64,000 nt of DNA. Origin: Onishia taeanensis (GTDB taxonomy: Bacteria; Pseudomonadota; Gammaproteobacteria; Pseudomonadales; Halomonadaceae). The translations under genes and the position numbers were made by a program. The stretch is taken from contig NZ_FNCI01000009.1 in the NCBI RefSeq assembly GCF_900100755.1, forward strand, positions 57,112 to 121,111. Reading direction: 5' to 3'. The first letter of the stretch is position 1, and every line of letters begins with the position of its first letter. The notes under the pieces are model-generated. The model searched no databases and was not told the DNA's origin. It saw only the letters and a list, made by a program, of their open reading frames with translations. Shown in pieces: positions 38,709-47,611 of the stretch.

Positions 38709-39419
38709 ATGAAGACATTGGTTAAAGCCGCCACGATTGGCGCTCTGCTGACCGCAGCAGCGCCCTATGCGCTGGCAGCCCCCGAGACCGACGATGCCAA
38801 GCTTGGCTATAGCCTGGGCGTTACCCTGGGTCAGAGCCTGGTCCAAGACGTTGAGGATCTCGACCTCGATTCCTTCACTCAGGCCCTCGAAGATGTCTAT
38901 GCCGGCAACGAGCTGGCCATGAGCGAAGAGGCGATGGCGAAGTCTCTGCAGCAATTCCAGCAGCAGGCCATGGCCAAGCGTCAGGAAGCCGCCATGGAAG
39001 AGGCTAACGCCAACCTCGAAGCCGGTGAGGAATTCCTCGCCGAGAACGCAGAGAAAGAAGGCGTCACCACCACCGCTTCCGGCCTGCAGTACAAGGTGCT
39101 GGAAGCCGGTGACGGCGAGACCCCGAGCGCCGGTGACACCGTCCAGGTTCACTACGAAGGTAAACTGCTCGACGGCACCGTCTTCGACAGCTCTTACGAG
39201 CGCGGTGAGCCGGTCAGCTTCCAGGTCGGCCAGGTCATCCCGGGCTGGCAGGAAGCCCTGAAGATGATGAGCGTCGGCGACACCTGGATGGTCTACATCC
39301 CGGCCGATCTCGCCTATGGCAGCAGCGGTCAGGGCCCCATCGGCCCCAACGAAACGCTGACCTTCAAGGTCGAGCTGCTCGACGTCAATCCGGATGCCGA
39401 TCAAGCCGACGGCTCTTGA
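38709..39419 (+). CDS. fkpA: FKBP-type peptidyl-prolyl isomerase (FkpA/Mip)
   Basis: A 236-residue periplasmic foldase. After the signal peptide (ends YALAAP) comes the dimerising N-domain with SLGVTLGQSLVQ and a long Glu/Ala-rich helix, then the FKBP domain: TASGLQYKVLEAGDGETP, VQVHYEGKLLDGTVFDSSYERG, VIPGWQEALKMMSVGDTW and IPADLAYG. The aromatic pocket residues (Tyr, Phe, Asp, Trp) are kept. Such proteins assist outer-membrane and periplasmic folding. The esterase gene starts 8 bases later. Confidence 0.95.
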   Translation: MKTLVKAATIGALLTAAAPYALAAPETDDAKLGYSLGVTLGQSLVQDVEDLDLDSFTQALEDVYAGNELAMSEEAMAKSLQQFQQQAMAKRQEAAMEEANANLEAGEEFLAENAEKEGVTTTASGLQYKVLEAGDGETPSAGDTVQVHYEGKLLDGTVFDSSYERGEPVSFQVGQVIPGWQEALKMMSVGDTWMVYIPADLAYGSSGQGPIGPNETLTFKVELLDVNPDADQADGS

Positions 39420-39426
39420 TCTCAGG

Positions 39427-40530
39427 ATGAGAGCGGCACGCTTCACTGCCGCTCTGGCGCTGGGCCTTGCGGGCCCAGCGCTTGCCTCTGACGACGCCCC
39501 TCCTCCCCTTCCCGACTTGACCCTCGACCCCAGCGCAACCAGCGTGATGGGTGTCTCCTCCGGTGGCTACATGGCCACTCAGCTTGCCGTCGCCTACCCC
39601 GTGCTCTTCCAGCGCCTCGCCGTGTTTGCCGCTGGCCCCTGGGGCTGTGCCCAGGGCGAGTTGAGTCGCGCCCTGGGCCAGTGCATGTCGACCCTTCGCG
39701 GGCTACCTGAGCGCGATGCGCTGCAGGCACGCCTGTCGGACTACCGCTCTCAGGGGTTGGTCGGCGAGGCCGAGGCACTGGCCGATCAGCGGGTTTACCT
39801 CTGGCATGGCAGTGCCGATACCACCGTTGAGCCCGATCTGGGCGAGATGCTCGCCGAGCAGTACCGAGACTGGCTCAGCGCCCCCGAAACGCAGCTCAAG
39901 GTGGTGCACCAGGACGACGCCGGACACGGCTGGCCGGTGGACGGCCGCGTCCTGCCCGATTCGGCAGAGCTCGCCGACTGTCGGGAAGGTGGCGCGCCCT
40001 ACTTGCTGGATTGCGGCCTCGACGGGGCCGGCGAGGCGCTTGGCTGGCTGTATGCCGAGACAGGCATGGAAGGTGTAGAGAGTGAGGCAGGTGAAGAAGG
40101 AAAGGAAGTAGCCTCCCCGGCCGCACCATCAGCCGGGCAGCTGTTGGCCTTCGACCAGACAGCCTTCGACGACGACCTGGCCGAACAGGGCTATCTCTAT
40201 GTGCCGCAAGCCTGCGAAACCGAGAAGGCCTGCCGGCTGGTCGTCGCTCTGCACGGCTGCCGCATGAATGCCGCCGAAGTTGGCGAGGCCTTCGTGCGCG
40301 ACACGGGCCTCAACCACTGGGCCCGTCATCATGACCTGGTGGTGCTCTACCCGCAGGCGACCGCTAGCCTGGCCAACCCGCTGGGCTGTTGGGACTGGTG
40401 GGGCTATGCGGAAAGCCTCTGGCAGCCGCAACCCCAGCACGACAGCCGTGCCGGCAAGCAATTGACGGGATTGGTAAAGATGGTGCGACAACTGCTCGGC
40501 AATCCCGATAGCGCTGCACACAACGACTAG
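39427..40530 (+). CDS. Exported PHB-depolymerase-like esterase
   Basis: A 367-residue alpha/beta hydrolase with a signal peptide ending ALAS. The nucleophile elbow is MGVSSGGYMATQL, with a possible His in DDAGHGWPV and a second conserved block LVVALHGCRMNAAEVGEAFV typical of the esterase-PHB family, plus CWDWWGYA near the C-terminus. It may hydrolyse short-chain polyhydroxyalkanoate or other esters outside the cytoplasm. A Glu/Gly-rich linker interrupts the fold at about 215-235. ATG 39427 is immediately downstream of fkpA with a poor ribosome site, suggesting coupling. Cys residues (several) suggest disulfides, which DsbA could form. Confidence 0.85.
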   Translation: MRAARFTAALALGLAGPALASDDAPPPLPDLTLDPSATSVMGVSSGGYMATQLAVAYPVLFQRLAVFAAGPWGCAQGELSRALGQCMSTLRGLPERDALQARLSDYRSQGLVGEAEALADQRVYLWHGSADTTVEPDLGEMLAEQYRDWLSAPETQLKVVHQDDAGHGWPVDGRVLPDSAELADCREGGAPYLLDCGLDGAGEALGWLYAETGMEGVESEAGEEGKEVASPAAPSAGQLLAFDQTAFDDDLAEQGYLYVPQACETEKACRLVVALHGCRMNAAEVGEAFVRDTGLNHWARHHDLVVLYPQATASLANPLGCWDWWGYAESLWQPQPQHDSRAGKQLTGLVKMVRQLLGNPDSAAHND

Positions 40531-40620
40531 GCCTTGCCCTGCGCCTGCTACTGCCAGTCGGTCAGCGACAGCGGCGCCATATCAGATCAACCAAGCGCCC
40601 ACCCCTTGCCGGTGATTCCT

Positions 40621-41130
40621 TCAGCGTAGGCTGACCGCCTCGAAATCGAACCAGCTGCCGCGGCGTGCCTTATCGCTTTCGACCACCACCTGGGCACGCC
40701 AGGGCATCACCTTCTCGGTACAAAAACCGATTTGCCCCTCTCCCACGAAGGTGCCCGGCCCCACCTTTTTCAGTGGGAAGCGATGCAGCCCCATGGGCAT
40801 GTTGCGCCCCACGAATTCCACGGTGACCGCCTTGGCGTCGAGGCCTTCTAGGGCCACCGTAAGGGGCAGGGTCTTCATCGGCACCAGGTCGTTGCCGACA
40901 CCGAACACCAGCCGCCCGCCAAAGCCAAGATTGGCTTCGCAGGGCCCTTCGTGCAGGTCGCAGGCACCAGTGGGGGGATACCAGGTCACGTCGCTCTGGC
41001 TGTCGCGCAGGTAATAATCCAGCAGATACCAACAGGCCACCACCACGGTGGCCAGGGTGACCATGATCAGCAGGTTGAGCAGGGGTGAGCGCGGGGCATC
41101 ATCGTCCTGAGCATGAGGGGAAGAGTTCAT
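40621..41130 (-). CDS. Membrane-anchored YtkA/FixH-like protein of unknown role
   Basis: A 169-residue protein with one N-terminal membrane helix (about 18-41, LLNLLIMVTLATVVVACWYLL) and a periplasmic beta domain. The core EFVGRNMPMGLHRFPLKKVGPGTFVGEGQIGF (read as NMPMGLHRF and GTFVGEG) resembles the YtkA/FixH fold that lies near cytochrome oxidase or copper-handling genes. Two Cys flank an acidic loop (GACDLHEGPCEANL) and a third lies in GFCTEKV. Metal or redox function is possible but not supported by neighbours: it is between the esterase and the AEC permease, alone. Confidence 0.6.
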   Translation of the reverse strand: MNSSPHAQDDDAPRSPLLNLLIMVTLATVVVACWYLLDYYLRDSQSDVTWYPPTGACDLHEGPCEANLGFGGRLVFGVGNDLVPMKTLPLTVALEGLDAKAVTVEFVGRNMPMGLHRFPLKKVGPGTFVGEGQIGFCTEKVMPWRAQVVVESDKARRGSWFDFEAVSLR

Positions 41131-41243
41131 GGCGGCGAAAGCAGCACTCCCAAAGCGTCTCTAAAAGGTTAAGCTTATCAGCATTTGCCGTTGACGCCCT
41201 GGGCGGGAATGTCGCAGGGCGACCACAAGGATGAGGAGGCGCC

Positions 41244-42161
41244 ATGACTAGCGTCGAACAGGCACTCGGGCCGCTATTCCTGCTGATTCTGACGGGCGCG
41301 CTGCTGGGCGTTGTGCGATGGCCCGGCGGCGACTTCTGGACGCGCCTCGAGGGCGTGATCTATCACCTGCTGTTCCCTGCCATGCTGGTGTCGACCCTGG
41401 CCACTGCCGAGGTCGGCTCGGTGCCCGTGGTGCGCCTGGCGCTGGTGTTGCTGGGAGCGATGATCGCCTTCGCGCTGCTGCTATGGATTGGTCGCGGCTG
41501 GCTATCGCTGAGCCAGCCGGCCTTTACTTCGGCCTTCCAGGGGGCGCTGCGCTTCAATACCTATGTCGGCGTGGCCGGGGCCGCCGCCCTGCATGGCAGC
41601 GCCGGTGCCACGGTGGCCGCCGTGGCGGTGGCGCTGATGGTGCCGGTGGTCAACGTGCTGTGCGTTGCCGCCTTCGTTGCCGCCGGCACGCTCGGGCCCT
41701 CCAGCCTCGGCAAAAGCTTTACCGCCCTGGCGCGCAACCCGCTGATACTGGCCTGCCTGGCGGGTATCGCGCTCAACCTTAGCGGCATCGGGCTGCCGGG
41801 CTGGAGCGACGCGACGGTCAGCCTGCTGGGTCGAGCCGCCCTGCCGCTGGGCCTGGTGGCGGTGGGGGTCGCGCTGCGCCCTCAGGTGTTGATGCGGCTC
41901 TCGGCCGGCGTCTGGGCCGCCACGGTCATCAAGCTCGTGCTGATGCCGGCGCTGGTGCTGGGCCTTGCCCTGCTGCTGGGCCTGCCCCCCATCAGTCGCG
42001 ACGTGGCGCTGCTGTTTGCCGCCCTGCCGACGGCCACCTCGGCCTATATCCTCGCCCGCCAGCTGGGCGGCGATGCCGAATTGATGGCGGCGCTGATCAC
42101 CGCCCAGACGCTGCTTGCCATGCTGACCCTGCCGCTGTGGCTGGGCCTGGTGATTGGCTAG
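41244..42161 (+). CDS. AEC (auxin efflux carrier) family transporter
   Basis: A 305-residue polytopic protein with about 10 membrane helices in two five-helix halves. Family features include LLILTGALLGVVRWPGGDFW, the central gap with NPLILACLAGIALNLSGIGLP, and LPLGLVAVGVALRP at the start of half 2. Bacterial members move small organic anions such as malonate or lactate, but the substrate cannot be told. ATG 41244 follows GAGGAGG. Downstream lies the 126-bp palindromic repeat and then convergent ldhA. Confidence 0.9.
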   Translation: MTSVEQALGPLFLLILTGALLGVVRWPGGDFWTRLEGVIYHLLFPAMLVSTLATAEVGSVPVVRLALVLLGAMIAFALLLWIGRGWLSLSQPAFTSAFQGALRFNTYVGVAGAAALHGSAGATVAAVAVALMVPVVNVLCVAAFVAAGTLGPSSLGKSFTALARNPLILACLAGIALNLSGIGLPGWSDATVSLLGRAALPLGLVAVGVALRPQVLMRLSAGVWAATVIKLVLMPALVLGLALLLGLPPISRDVALLFAALPTATSAYILARQLGGDAELMAALITAQTLLAMLTLPLWLGLVIG

Positions 42162-42247
42162 CCGCTTGCCTGCATGAGTGCTGGCTGACGGCGCGCTTGG
42201 CGGGGCCCGCCCGCCATGCTCTCTCCCCCGAGTCGCCCTAGGCTTTA

Positions 42248-42373
42248 TCTGAAAAGTCGACGAGCGAAGGCCAGACAAGGCAAAAATTGGAGAAAGAGCG
42301 GAGTTTACGGGGTGTAAATGAGCATCTTGAGCCAATTTTTAACGCCGTATGGGCGAGCGCAGTACTTTTCAGA
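42248..42373. repeat. 126-bp palindromic MITE-like intergenic repeat
   Basis: The ends TCTGAAAAGT (42248-42257) and ACTTTTCAGA (42364-42373) are perfect 10-bp terminal inverted repeats. Inside, AAAAATTGG (42282-42290) pairs with CCAATTTTT (42332-42340) and TTTAC/GTAAA flank the centre, so the whole is an imperfect palindrome. It contains the phrases GCGAAGGCCAGACAAGG and AACGCCGTATGGGCGA that I recall from repetitive intergenic elements in several marine gammaproteobacteria. It lies between convergent genes and encodes no protein; it may also act as a two-way terminator. Confidence 0.8.
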
Positions 42374-42379
42374 CATGGC

Positions 42380-43381
42380 CTAGCCTTCCTGGGTGACCCG
42401 GTTTGCGCAGGGCAAACCGCGACTCATCGCATCGATGTTGGCAAGCGTCACCTCGGCGATCTCGGTGAGTGCCTCCACGGTGAAGAAGCCCTGATGGCCG
42501 GTGATCAGCACGTTGGGGAAGGTGGTCAGGCGCTGGAAAACATCATCATCGATGATGTCGCCGGAATGGTCACGAAAGAACAGCGACGTCTCCTGCTCGT
42601 AAACATCGATGGCCAGGCCTCCTAATCGCCGCGTCTTGAGTGCGGCGATCGCGGCCCGGGTATCGATCAGCCCACCCCGAGAGGTATTGATCAGCATCGC
42701 CCCGGGCTTGAGGAGGGAAAGCGCCTGCTCATCGATTAGATAGCGAGTGTCATCGTTTAGCGGGCAGTGCAGGCTGATCACATCGCTTTCGGCCAGCAAC
42801 CGCTCCCGAGACACGTACTCCCCGTCCAGCGCCTGGAAGGCGTCGTTCGGGTAGCGGTCCTCGCCGAGCAGCCGACAGCCGAAGCCGCGGAAGATACGCG
42901 CGGTGGCAATGCCAATGCGCCCGGTACCAATCAGGCCCACCGTCTTACCGGCAAGCGTCATGCCGAGAAGCCCCTCGAGCATGAAGTTGCCCTCGCGCAC
43001 CCGGTTGAAGGCGCGGTGGGTGCGGCGATTGAGCGTCAGCAGCAGTGCCAGGGCATGCTCGGCCACCGCTTCCGGTGAATAGGCCGGTACCCTTGCCACC
43101 GCGAGCCCCAGGCGCTCGGCGGCCGCTAGATCCACGTTGTTGAAACCGGCGCAGCGCATGGCAATGAAGCGGACGCCAAACCCCGCCAGCGCTGTTAGCA
43201 CCTCGGCATCCAGGTGGTCGTTGACGAAGGCGCAGACGCCATCGGCGCCCTGAGCCAGCACTGCACTGTCCGGCGTCAGGGTCACCTCATGGAACTGGAG
43301 GTCGATATCACGACCGGCACACGCCTCGGTGAAGAAACGACGGTCGTAGGGCTGAGCACTGAACACGGCAACGCGGGGCAC
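42380..43381 (-). CDS. ldhA: D-lactate dehydrogenase-type 2-hydroxyacid dehydrogenase
   Basis: A 333-residue NAD enzyme, closest to E. coli LdhA (329). The Rossmann motif is GLIGTGRIGIATARIFRGFG; the substrate Arg lies in INTSRGGLIDT and Glu/His of the catalytic pair in DVYEQETSLFF and LITGHQGFFTVEA; AMRCAGFNNVDL is the D-LDH substrate loop. Start taken as GTG 43381, with GGAGG upstream; no ATG-initiated alternative fits (the next one lies 300 bases earlier and includes unrelated sequence). It is divergent from the putative Fur-controlled sRNA, whose promoter begins 85 bases upstream of this start. Confidence 0.93.
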   Translation of the reverse strand: MPRVAVFSAQPYDRRFFTEACAGRDIDLQFHEVTLTPDSAVLAQGADGVCAFVNDHLDAEVLTALAGFGVRFIAMRCAGFNNVDLAAAERLGLAVARVPAYSPEAVAEHALALLLTLNRRTHRAFNRVREGNFMLEGLLGMTLAGKTVGLIGTGRIGIATARIFRGFGCRLLGEDRYPNDAFQALDGEYVSRERLLAESDVISLHCPLNDDTRYLIDEQALSLLKPGAMLINTSRGGLIDTRAAIAALKTRRLGGLAIDVYEQETSLFFRDHSGDIIDDDVFQRLTTFPNVLITGHQGFFTVEALTEIAEVTLANIDAMSRGLPCANRVTQEG

Positions 43382-43465
43382 GGGCACCTCCAGGTGAAGA
43401 AACTGATAAGAACCTGCCGCTAGACCTGGCGCCAAGGTTCTTTTTGAAAAATATTCTCGTTTCGC

Positions 43466-43493
43466 TTGACCGCTCAAATGAGAATGCTTATAT
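43466..43493 (+). promoter_or_regulatory. Sigma-70 promoter overlapped by a Fur-box-like sequence
   Basis: TTGACC (43466-43471), a 16-base spacer and TTATAT (43488-43493) form a good promoter. The spacer and -10 contain AAATGAGAATGCTTATAT; TGAGAATGCTTATAT matches 10 of 14 fixed positions of the 7-1-7 Fur repeat TGATAATNATTATCA, so bound Fur would block RNA polymerase. Confidence 0.65.
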
Positions 43494-43499
43494 TTCAGG

Positions 43500-43614
43500 T
43501 GTGGCGCTCGCCAAGTGCCACTTACCATGCAGAGAATGTCAGGTTCCCTGCCATGGTTTCTCCTCATCAAGCTAGTCACGGTCTTAATGCCGCCCTCTCG
43601 GGCGGCTTTTTTTT
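43500..43614 (+). ncRNA. Putative Fur-regulated small RNA (PrrF/RyhB-like)
   Basis: A transcript of about 115 nt is predicted from the promoter above to a strong intrinsic terminator: GCCGCCC (43589-43595), loop TCTC, GGGCGGC (43600-43606), T8. No reading frame here has a ribosome site or family match. The stretch 43557-43581, around CTCCTCATCA and AGTCACGG, resembles from memory the conserved core of Pseudomonas PrrF RNAs, which repress iron-containing enzymes when iron is scarce. Start is approximate. From 43615 to the lysR end (43787) I see only a 12-bp direct repeat (CTCATCACCACT at 43703 and 43715). Confidence 0.6.
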
Positions 43615-43786
43615 GCCTGCCTTTCAAGACAATGGAGCCATTGTGCCGGGCATCGATGGGGCTCGCCTTGTCCTCCGTCAAGCTTGGCCGATTCGCTCGC
43701 CTCTCATCACCACTCTCATCACCACTCTCACCGCCTACATGGTCTGCCTCTTCTCAGCGCTCTCTTAAGCCCCCCTCAACGCCCCC

Positions 43787-44695
43787 TCAACGAGCGCCCC
43801 GCTCCCGCCACAGGCCGCGCTGATAGAGACGTTCGTGGAGCAATGCGGCCAGGGCATCCACCGCCGGCTTCGAGGCCGCCGACATGCGCTTGCTGATATG
43901 AAGCTGCGTCTCGCCGCCGGTGAGCGCCGGCAGTCCGTCCGCCGGCCCCAGCTCGCGCATCGCCGGCGTCAGCCGCTCCCGGTCGAGCACGCTGATGGCA
44001 AGACCCGCCTCAACCGCCGTCTCCAGCGCATGAACGCTGGTGCTGGTGAAAACTGCGTACCAGGCACGCTCCTCGGCCTCCAGAGCCTCGACCCCGATTG
44101 CCCGGTACGGGCAATCCACCGGGTGCAGGCCCAAGGGCAGGGGTTGAGTCGGATCGAGAACATATTCCCGCGCGGCGGCCCAAACCGGCGACGTTCGCCA
44201 CAGCGGCTGGCCACCTTCGAGTCGATGCGCGCGATCGAGCAGCAGTGCCAAGGTCAGCTCGCCACGCTCGAGCCGCCGGGCCAGCTCTCCGCTGGTCGCC
44301 GTCACCGCCTCGAGCAGCACGTCCGGATGCTGGGCCATGAACTCGGGCAGGATCTGGCCCACCAGCTCGCGGGCAAAGTCTTCCGGCATGCCGAAGCGCA
44401 CCCTGCCGGACAGCCCTTGACCGGTGAAGCGGGCCAGCAGCCGATCATGCTGAGACAGCAGGGCGCGGGCCTCGCGCATCAGCGACTCACCGGCGGGCGT
44501 CAGGGTCATGCCGCGAGCGCTGCGAATCAACAGCCGCGTGCCAAGACGCTCTTCCAAGCGCTTGATTTGCATACTGATTGCACTGACCGTGCGATGCCGC
44601 TGCTCGGCGGCTGCCGCCAGGGTGCCAAGCTGCGCGACGGCCATAAAACTACGCAGCGACTCGAGATCCAGAGCGCTGGCCACGACTTCAGACAT
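43787..44695 (-). CDS. LysR-type transcriptional regulator
   Basis: A 302-residue regulator. The N-terminal winged helix reads LDLESLRSFMAVAQLGTLAAAAEQRHRTVSAISMQIKRLEERLG (family core SAISMQIKRLE) followed by the linker helix and a two-lobed effector domain (VRFGMPEDFARELVG, then AVTATSGEL). The HTH has Arg-Thr where many LTTRs have Gln-Ser. It is divergent from the EamA permease gene 44817, with 121 bases between, so that gene is its likely target (cf. many LysR-exporter pairs). Effector unknown. Confidence 0.93.
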   Translation of the reverse strand: MSEVVASALDLESLRSFMAVAQLGTLAAAAEQRHRTVSAISMQIKRLEERLGTRLLIRSARGMTLTPAGESLMREARALLSQHDRLLARFTGQGLSGRVRFGMPEDFARELVGQILPEFMAQHPDVLLEAVTATSGELARRLERGELTLALLLDRAHRLEGGQPLWRTSPVWAAAREYVLDPTQPLPLGLHPVDCPYRAIGVEALEAEERAWYAVFTSTSVHALETAVEAGLAISVLDRERLTPAMRELGPADGLPALTGGETQLHISKRMSAASKPAVDALAALLHERLYQRGLWRERGAR

Positions 44696-44816
44696 ATTGA
44701 AGGCTCACTACAAATTTAATCGATTCACTTAACACCTTAGTCGCCCGAGAATGGCCGCGCCATCATCGCCGACGACCGCTGAACACCTGGGATGTGATGA
44801 TGCGTAAGGAGACATC

Positions 44817-46013
44817 ATGCAACTGCACTCATCGACACCTGGATTCCCTCACCGTCTACCACTCGGGACCCTGTCCATCGCGGCGGGCTTCGTACTCTGC
44901 TGGAGCAGTGGCTTCGTCGGCAGCCGCCTCGCGGTCGCCGTCGATACCCCGGTACTGTCCCTTTACGCCTGGCGTTTCGCCCTGGCAACCCTGATCGCCG
45001 CCCTGATCTGGGCCGCACAGGCGGGGCCGAGGGGCCTGCGCGAGCAGCTTGCTTGGCGTTCACTGGGGCGTGAGGCGGCCATCGGCAGCCTGACCGTGGG
45101 CCTTTATCTGCTGGCCATGCTGGTGGCCGTCGAACAGGGTGTCAGTGCCGGCGTGGCTTCGCTGGTGGGGGCACTTCAGCCGCTGGCCGCCGCTGGCCTG
45201 GCCGGCCTGTGGCTGGGGGAAGTGAACGGTCGCGGCCGCTGGATCGGCATGGGCGTGGCCACCCTCGGCGCCGGGCTGTGCGTGATGGATGACGTGCAAG
45301 GGGTCGGTGGGGCTCCGGCCTGGGCCTATGCCCTGCCGGTGCTGGCCGTCGCGGCGGTCACGCTTGGCAGCGTCATGACCTCGACGCCACGAGTGAAGCT
45401 GCCGCTGATGGCGCGCCTGACCGCCCAGCTCATGGCCGCTACGCTGGTATTCTTCGCCGCGGCGCTGGCCGCTGGCAGCCCTATGACGCCGCCGACGATG
45501 GATGCCGAGACGCTCACCGTCATGGCCTGGCTGGTGGGGCTTGCCACCTTCGGCGGCTACGGTTTCTTCGTGGTCGGGCTGGGGCGCCTGGGGGTGGCGC
45601 GGCTATCGACGCTGATCTATCTGACGCCGGCCGTGACGATTGGCTTCACCGCCGTGCTGTTCGATGAATTACCAGGGCAGCTTGGCTGGCTGGGCATGGC
45701 GGTGGCCACCATCGGCGTACTGATGGCGCTGGGCTCTCGCCCAGGGACCTCGACACGGACATCTGACCAGGTAGCGGGCCAGACGCCCTATCAAGCCGAC
45801 ATGGAGACCTCCCATTGGAGAGCCCAGGGCGGTGGCGACCTCGATGGCGAGCGGGCGCACCAAGAGGTTCCTCAGCTCCACCAAACCCAGGCCCAGCCGG
45901 TGGGCGAGGCTCAGGCCTCGCGAGCGAAGATCAGATCCCAGACGCCATGGCCGAGCCGCTCGCCGCGGGCCTCGAACTTGGTCAAAGGCCGGAAGTCGGG
46001 GCGCGGCACATAG
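44817..46013 (+). CDS. EamA/DMT-family permease with an unusual C-terminal extension
   Basis: A 398-residue protein whose first 310 residues are a normal ten-helix EamA transporter: [39 protein letters not shown], and [24 protein letters not shown] in the second repeat. After GSRPG the frame continues for about 85 hydrophilic, non-membrane residues (many Gln, Arg, Ser). This tail overlaps the 3' end of trmB on the other strand by 103 bases, so it looks like loss of the original stop rather than a functional domain. ATG 44817 has AAGGAGACATC. Efflux of amino acids or metabolites is the usual role. Confidence 0.85.
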   Translation: MQLHSSTPGFPHRLPLGTLSIAAGFVLCWSSGFVGSRLAVAVDTPVLSLYAWRFALATLIAALIWAAQAGPRGLREQLAWRSLGREAAIGSLTVGLYLLAMLVAVEQGVSAGVASLVGALQPLAAAGLAGLWLGEVNGRGRWIGMGVATLGAGLCVMDDVQGVGGAPAWAYALPVLAVAAVTLGSVMTSTPRVKLPLMARLTAQLMAATLVFFAAALAAGSPMTPPTMDAETLTVMAWLVGLATFGGYGFFVVGLGRLGVARLSTLIYLTPAVTIGFTAVLFDELPGQLGWLGMAVATIGVLMALGSRPGTSTRTSDQVAGQTPYQADMETSHWRAQGGGDLDGERAHQEVPQLHQTQAQPVGEAQASRAKIRSQTPWPSRSPRASNLVKGRKSGRGT

Positions 46014-46711
46014 GGCGCACTCTCGGCGGGGGCGGTATTGCGATAGCCAGGCGCTTGCGCCATCACCTCCGCCATCCACTCGGCATAGGCCTCCCAGTCG
46101 GTGGCCATGTGCAGGGTCCCGCCGGGCTTCAGGCAACCGCGCACCAGCTCGACGAAGGCCGGCTGAACGATGCGGCGCTTGTGATGCTTCTTCTTCGGCC
46201 AGGGGTCGGGGAAGAACAGCTGCAGGCGATCTAGGCTCGCCTCGGGCAGGCACTCGTCGAGTACCCGCAAAGCATCCTCACGGTAGACCCGCAGGTTGGT
46301 GAGCCCCCGCTTGTCGGCCTCATCCAGCAGCTTGCCCACGCCCGGGGCGTGAACCTCGATGCCGATGAAATCCGTTTCGGGATGGCGCTCGGCCTGCTCG
46401 ATCAGGGAGCCGCCCATGCCAAAGCCGATCTCCACCACCAGCGGCGCCTGGCGCCCAAACAGGGTCGCCGGGTCCTGGGGGCCATCATCCAGCGTCAGGC
46501 CGAGGCGCGGCCAGACCTCTTCGAGACCGCGCGTCTGGGCCTGCGTCATGCGCCCGGCTCGCAGCACGTAGCTCTTGATGCCGCGGCGATGCAGGGGCGC
46601 GGCCTCGTCTTGCGTTGCCGGCTCTGGCGCGGAGGCATCTTGGGTCGCCGGGTCGGCGTCATCCGCCTGAGCGGCGGCGGTGTCGGGCGTCGGGGTGCGG
46701 TCGTCGTTCAT
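45911..46711 (-). CDS. trmB: tRNA (guanine-N7-)-methyltransferase
   Basis: A 266-residue SAM-dependent enzyme that makes m7G46 in tRNAs. The core shows [13 protein letters not shown], motif [34 protein letters not shown] and the catalytic [14 protein letters not shown] loop. The first 45 residues are an acidic Asp/Ala/Gln tail not present in E. coli TrmB (239). thiG lies 60 bases upstream. Its 3' end is overlapped by the antisense eamA tail. Confidence 0.96.
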   Translation of the reverse strand: MNDDRTPTPDTAAAQADDADPATQDASAPEPATQDEAAPLHRRGIKSYVLRAGRMTQAQTRGLEEVWPRLGLTLDDGPQDPATLFGRQAPLVVEIGFGMGGSLIEQAERHPETDFIGIEVHAPGVGKLLDEADKRGLTNLRVYREDALRVLDECLPEASLDRLQLFFPDPWPKKKHHKRRIVQPAFVELVRGCLKPGGTLHMATDWEAYAEWMAEVMAQAPGYRNTAPAESAPYVPRPDFRPLTKFEARGERLGHGVWDLIFAREA

Positions 46712-46771
46712 ACGGCGGCGGTCGGGTATCCGTTAGTCATAAGTAAAGCGGTCGTCAGTCGACGCCGCTGA

Positions 46772-47569
46772 TCAGCCGTTGATGCGCCCGGCGAAGGGCG
46801 AGGACGGCTCGGCGCTCTGGCGGCGCGGCATGCGACCGGCCAGGAAGGCCTCGCGACCGGCCTCGACGGCCTGGCGCATGGCATTGGCCATCCGCTCGGG
46901 GTCGCGGGCATGGGCGATCGCCGAATTCATCAGCACGGCGTCGCAGCCAAGCTCCATGGCCAGGGCCGCATCCGAGGCGGTGCCGATGCCGGCATCCACC
47001 AGCACCGGCACCTGGCTCTGCTCAACGATCAGGCGCAGATTGTGCGGGTTCTGGATGCCGTGGCCCGAACCGATCAGCGAGCCCAGCGGCATGATCGCCG
47101 CGCAGCCCATGCGCTCGAGTTCACGGGCAACGATGGGGTCGTCGCTGGTATAGACCATGACGTCGAAACCATCGGCCAGCAGTTCCTCGGCGGCCTTGAG
47201 GGTCTCGACCACGTTGGGGTAGAGGGTGCCGTCATCGCCGAGCACTTCGAGCTTGACGAGATTGTGGCCATCGAGCAGCTCGCGGGCGAGCTTGCAGGTG
47301 CGCACCGCATCGCGCGCCGTGTAGCAGCCAGCGGTGTTGGGCAGCAGGGTGTAGCGGCTCGGCGGGATCACATCGAGCAGATTGGTCGCGTCGGCGTCCT
47401 GCCCCAAGTTGGTGCGACGCACCGCGAAGGTGACGATCTCGGCGGCGCTGGCCGCAATCGCGCGGGACGCCTCGTCGAAGTCGCGATACTTGCCGGTGCC
47501 GACCAGCAGGCGTGAGCCGAACTCGCGGCCGGCAATCGTCAGCGGTTGATCTTCGATACGTTCAGACAT
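46772..47569 (-). CDS. thiG: Thiazole synthase
   Basis: A 265-residue TIM-barrel enzyme that builds thiazole phosphate from deoxyxylulose phosphate, ThiS-thiocarboxylate and dehydroglycine. The Schiff-base lysine lies in [16 protein letters not shown]; other landmarks are [56 protein letters not shown] and [21 protein letters not shown] precedes ATG 47569. It follows thiS by 42 bases. No TPP riboswitch was recognised upstream of thiS; the neighbouring trmB is a chance neighbour seen widely in proteobacteria. Confidence 0.97.
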   Translation of the reverse strand: MSERIEDQPLTIAGREFGSRLLVGTGKYRDFDEASRAIAASAAEIVTFAVRRTNLGQDADATNLLDVIPPSRYTLLPNTAGCYTARDAVRTCKLARELLDGHNLVKLEVLGDDGTLYPNVVETLKAAEELLADGFDVMVYTSDDPIVARELERMGCAAIMPLGSLIGSGHGIQNPHNLRLIVEQSQVPVLVDAGIGTASDAALAMELGCDAVLMNSAIAHARDPERMANAMRQAVEAGREAFLAGRMPRRQSAEPSSPFAGRING

Positions 47570-47611
47570 CTGGTCTCCTCGAATGTGACTGGCAGGCGGT
47601 GCAAGCGCCGG

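Noticed and set aside
43703..43726. Two copies of CTCATCACCACT as part of a CRISPR-like array
   Set aside because: Only two adjacent 12-mers with no spacers; a simple tandem repeat.
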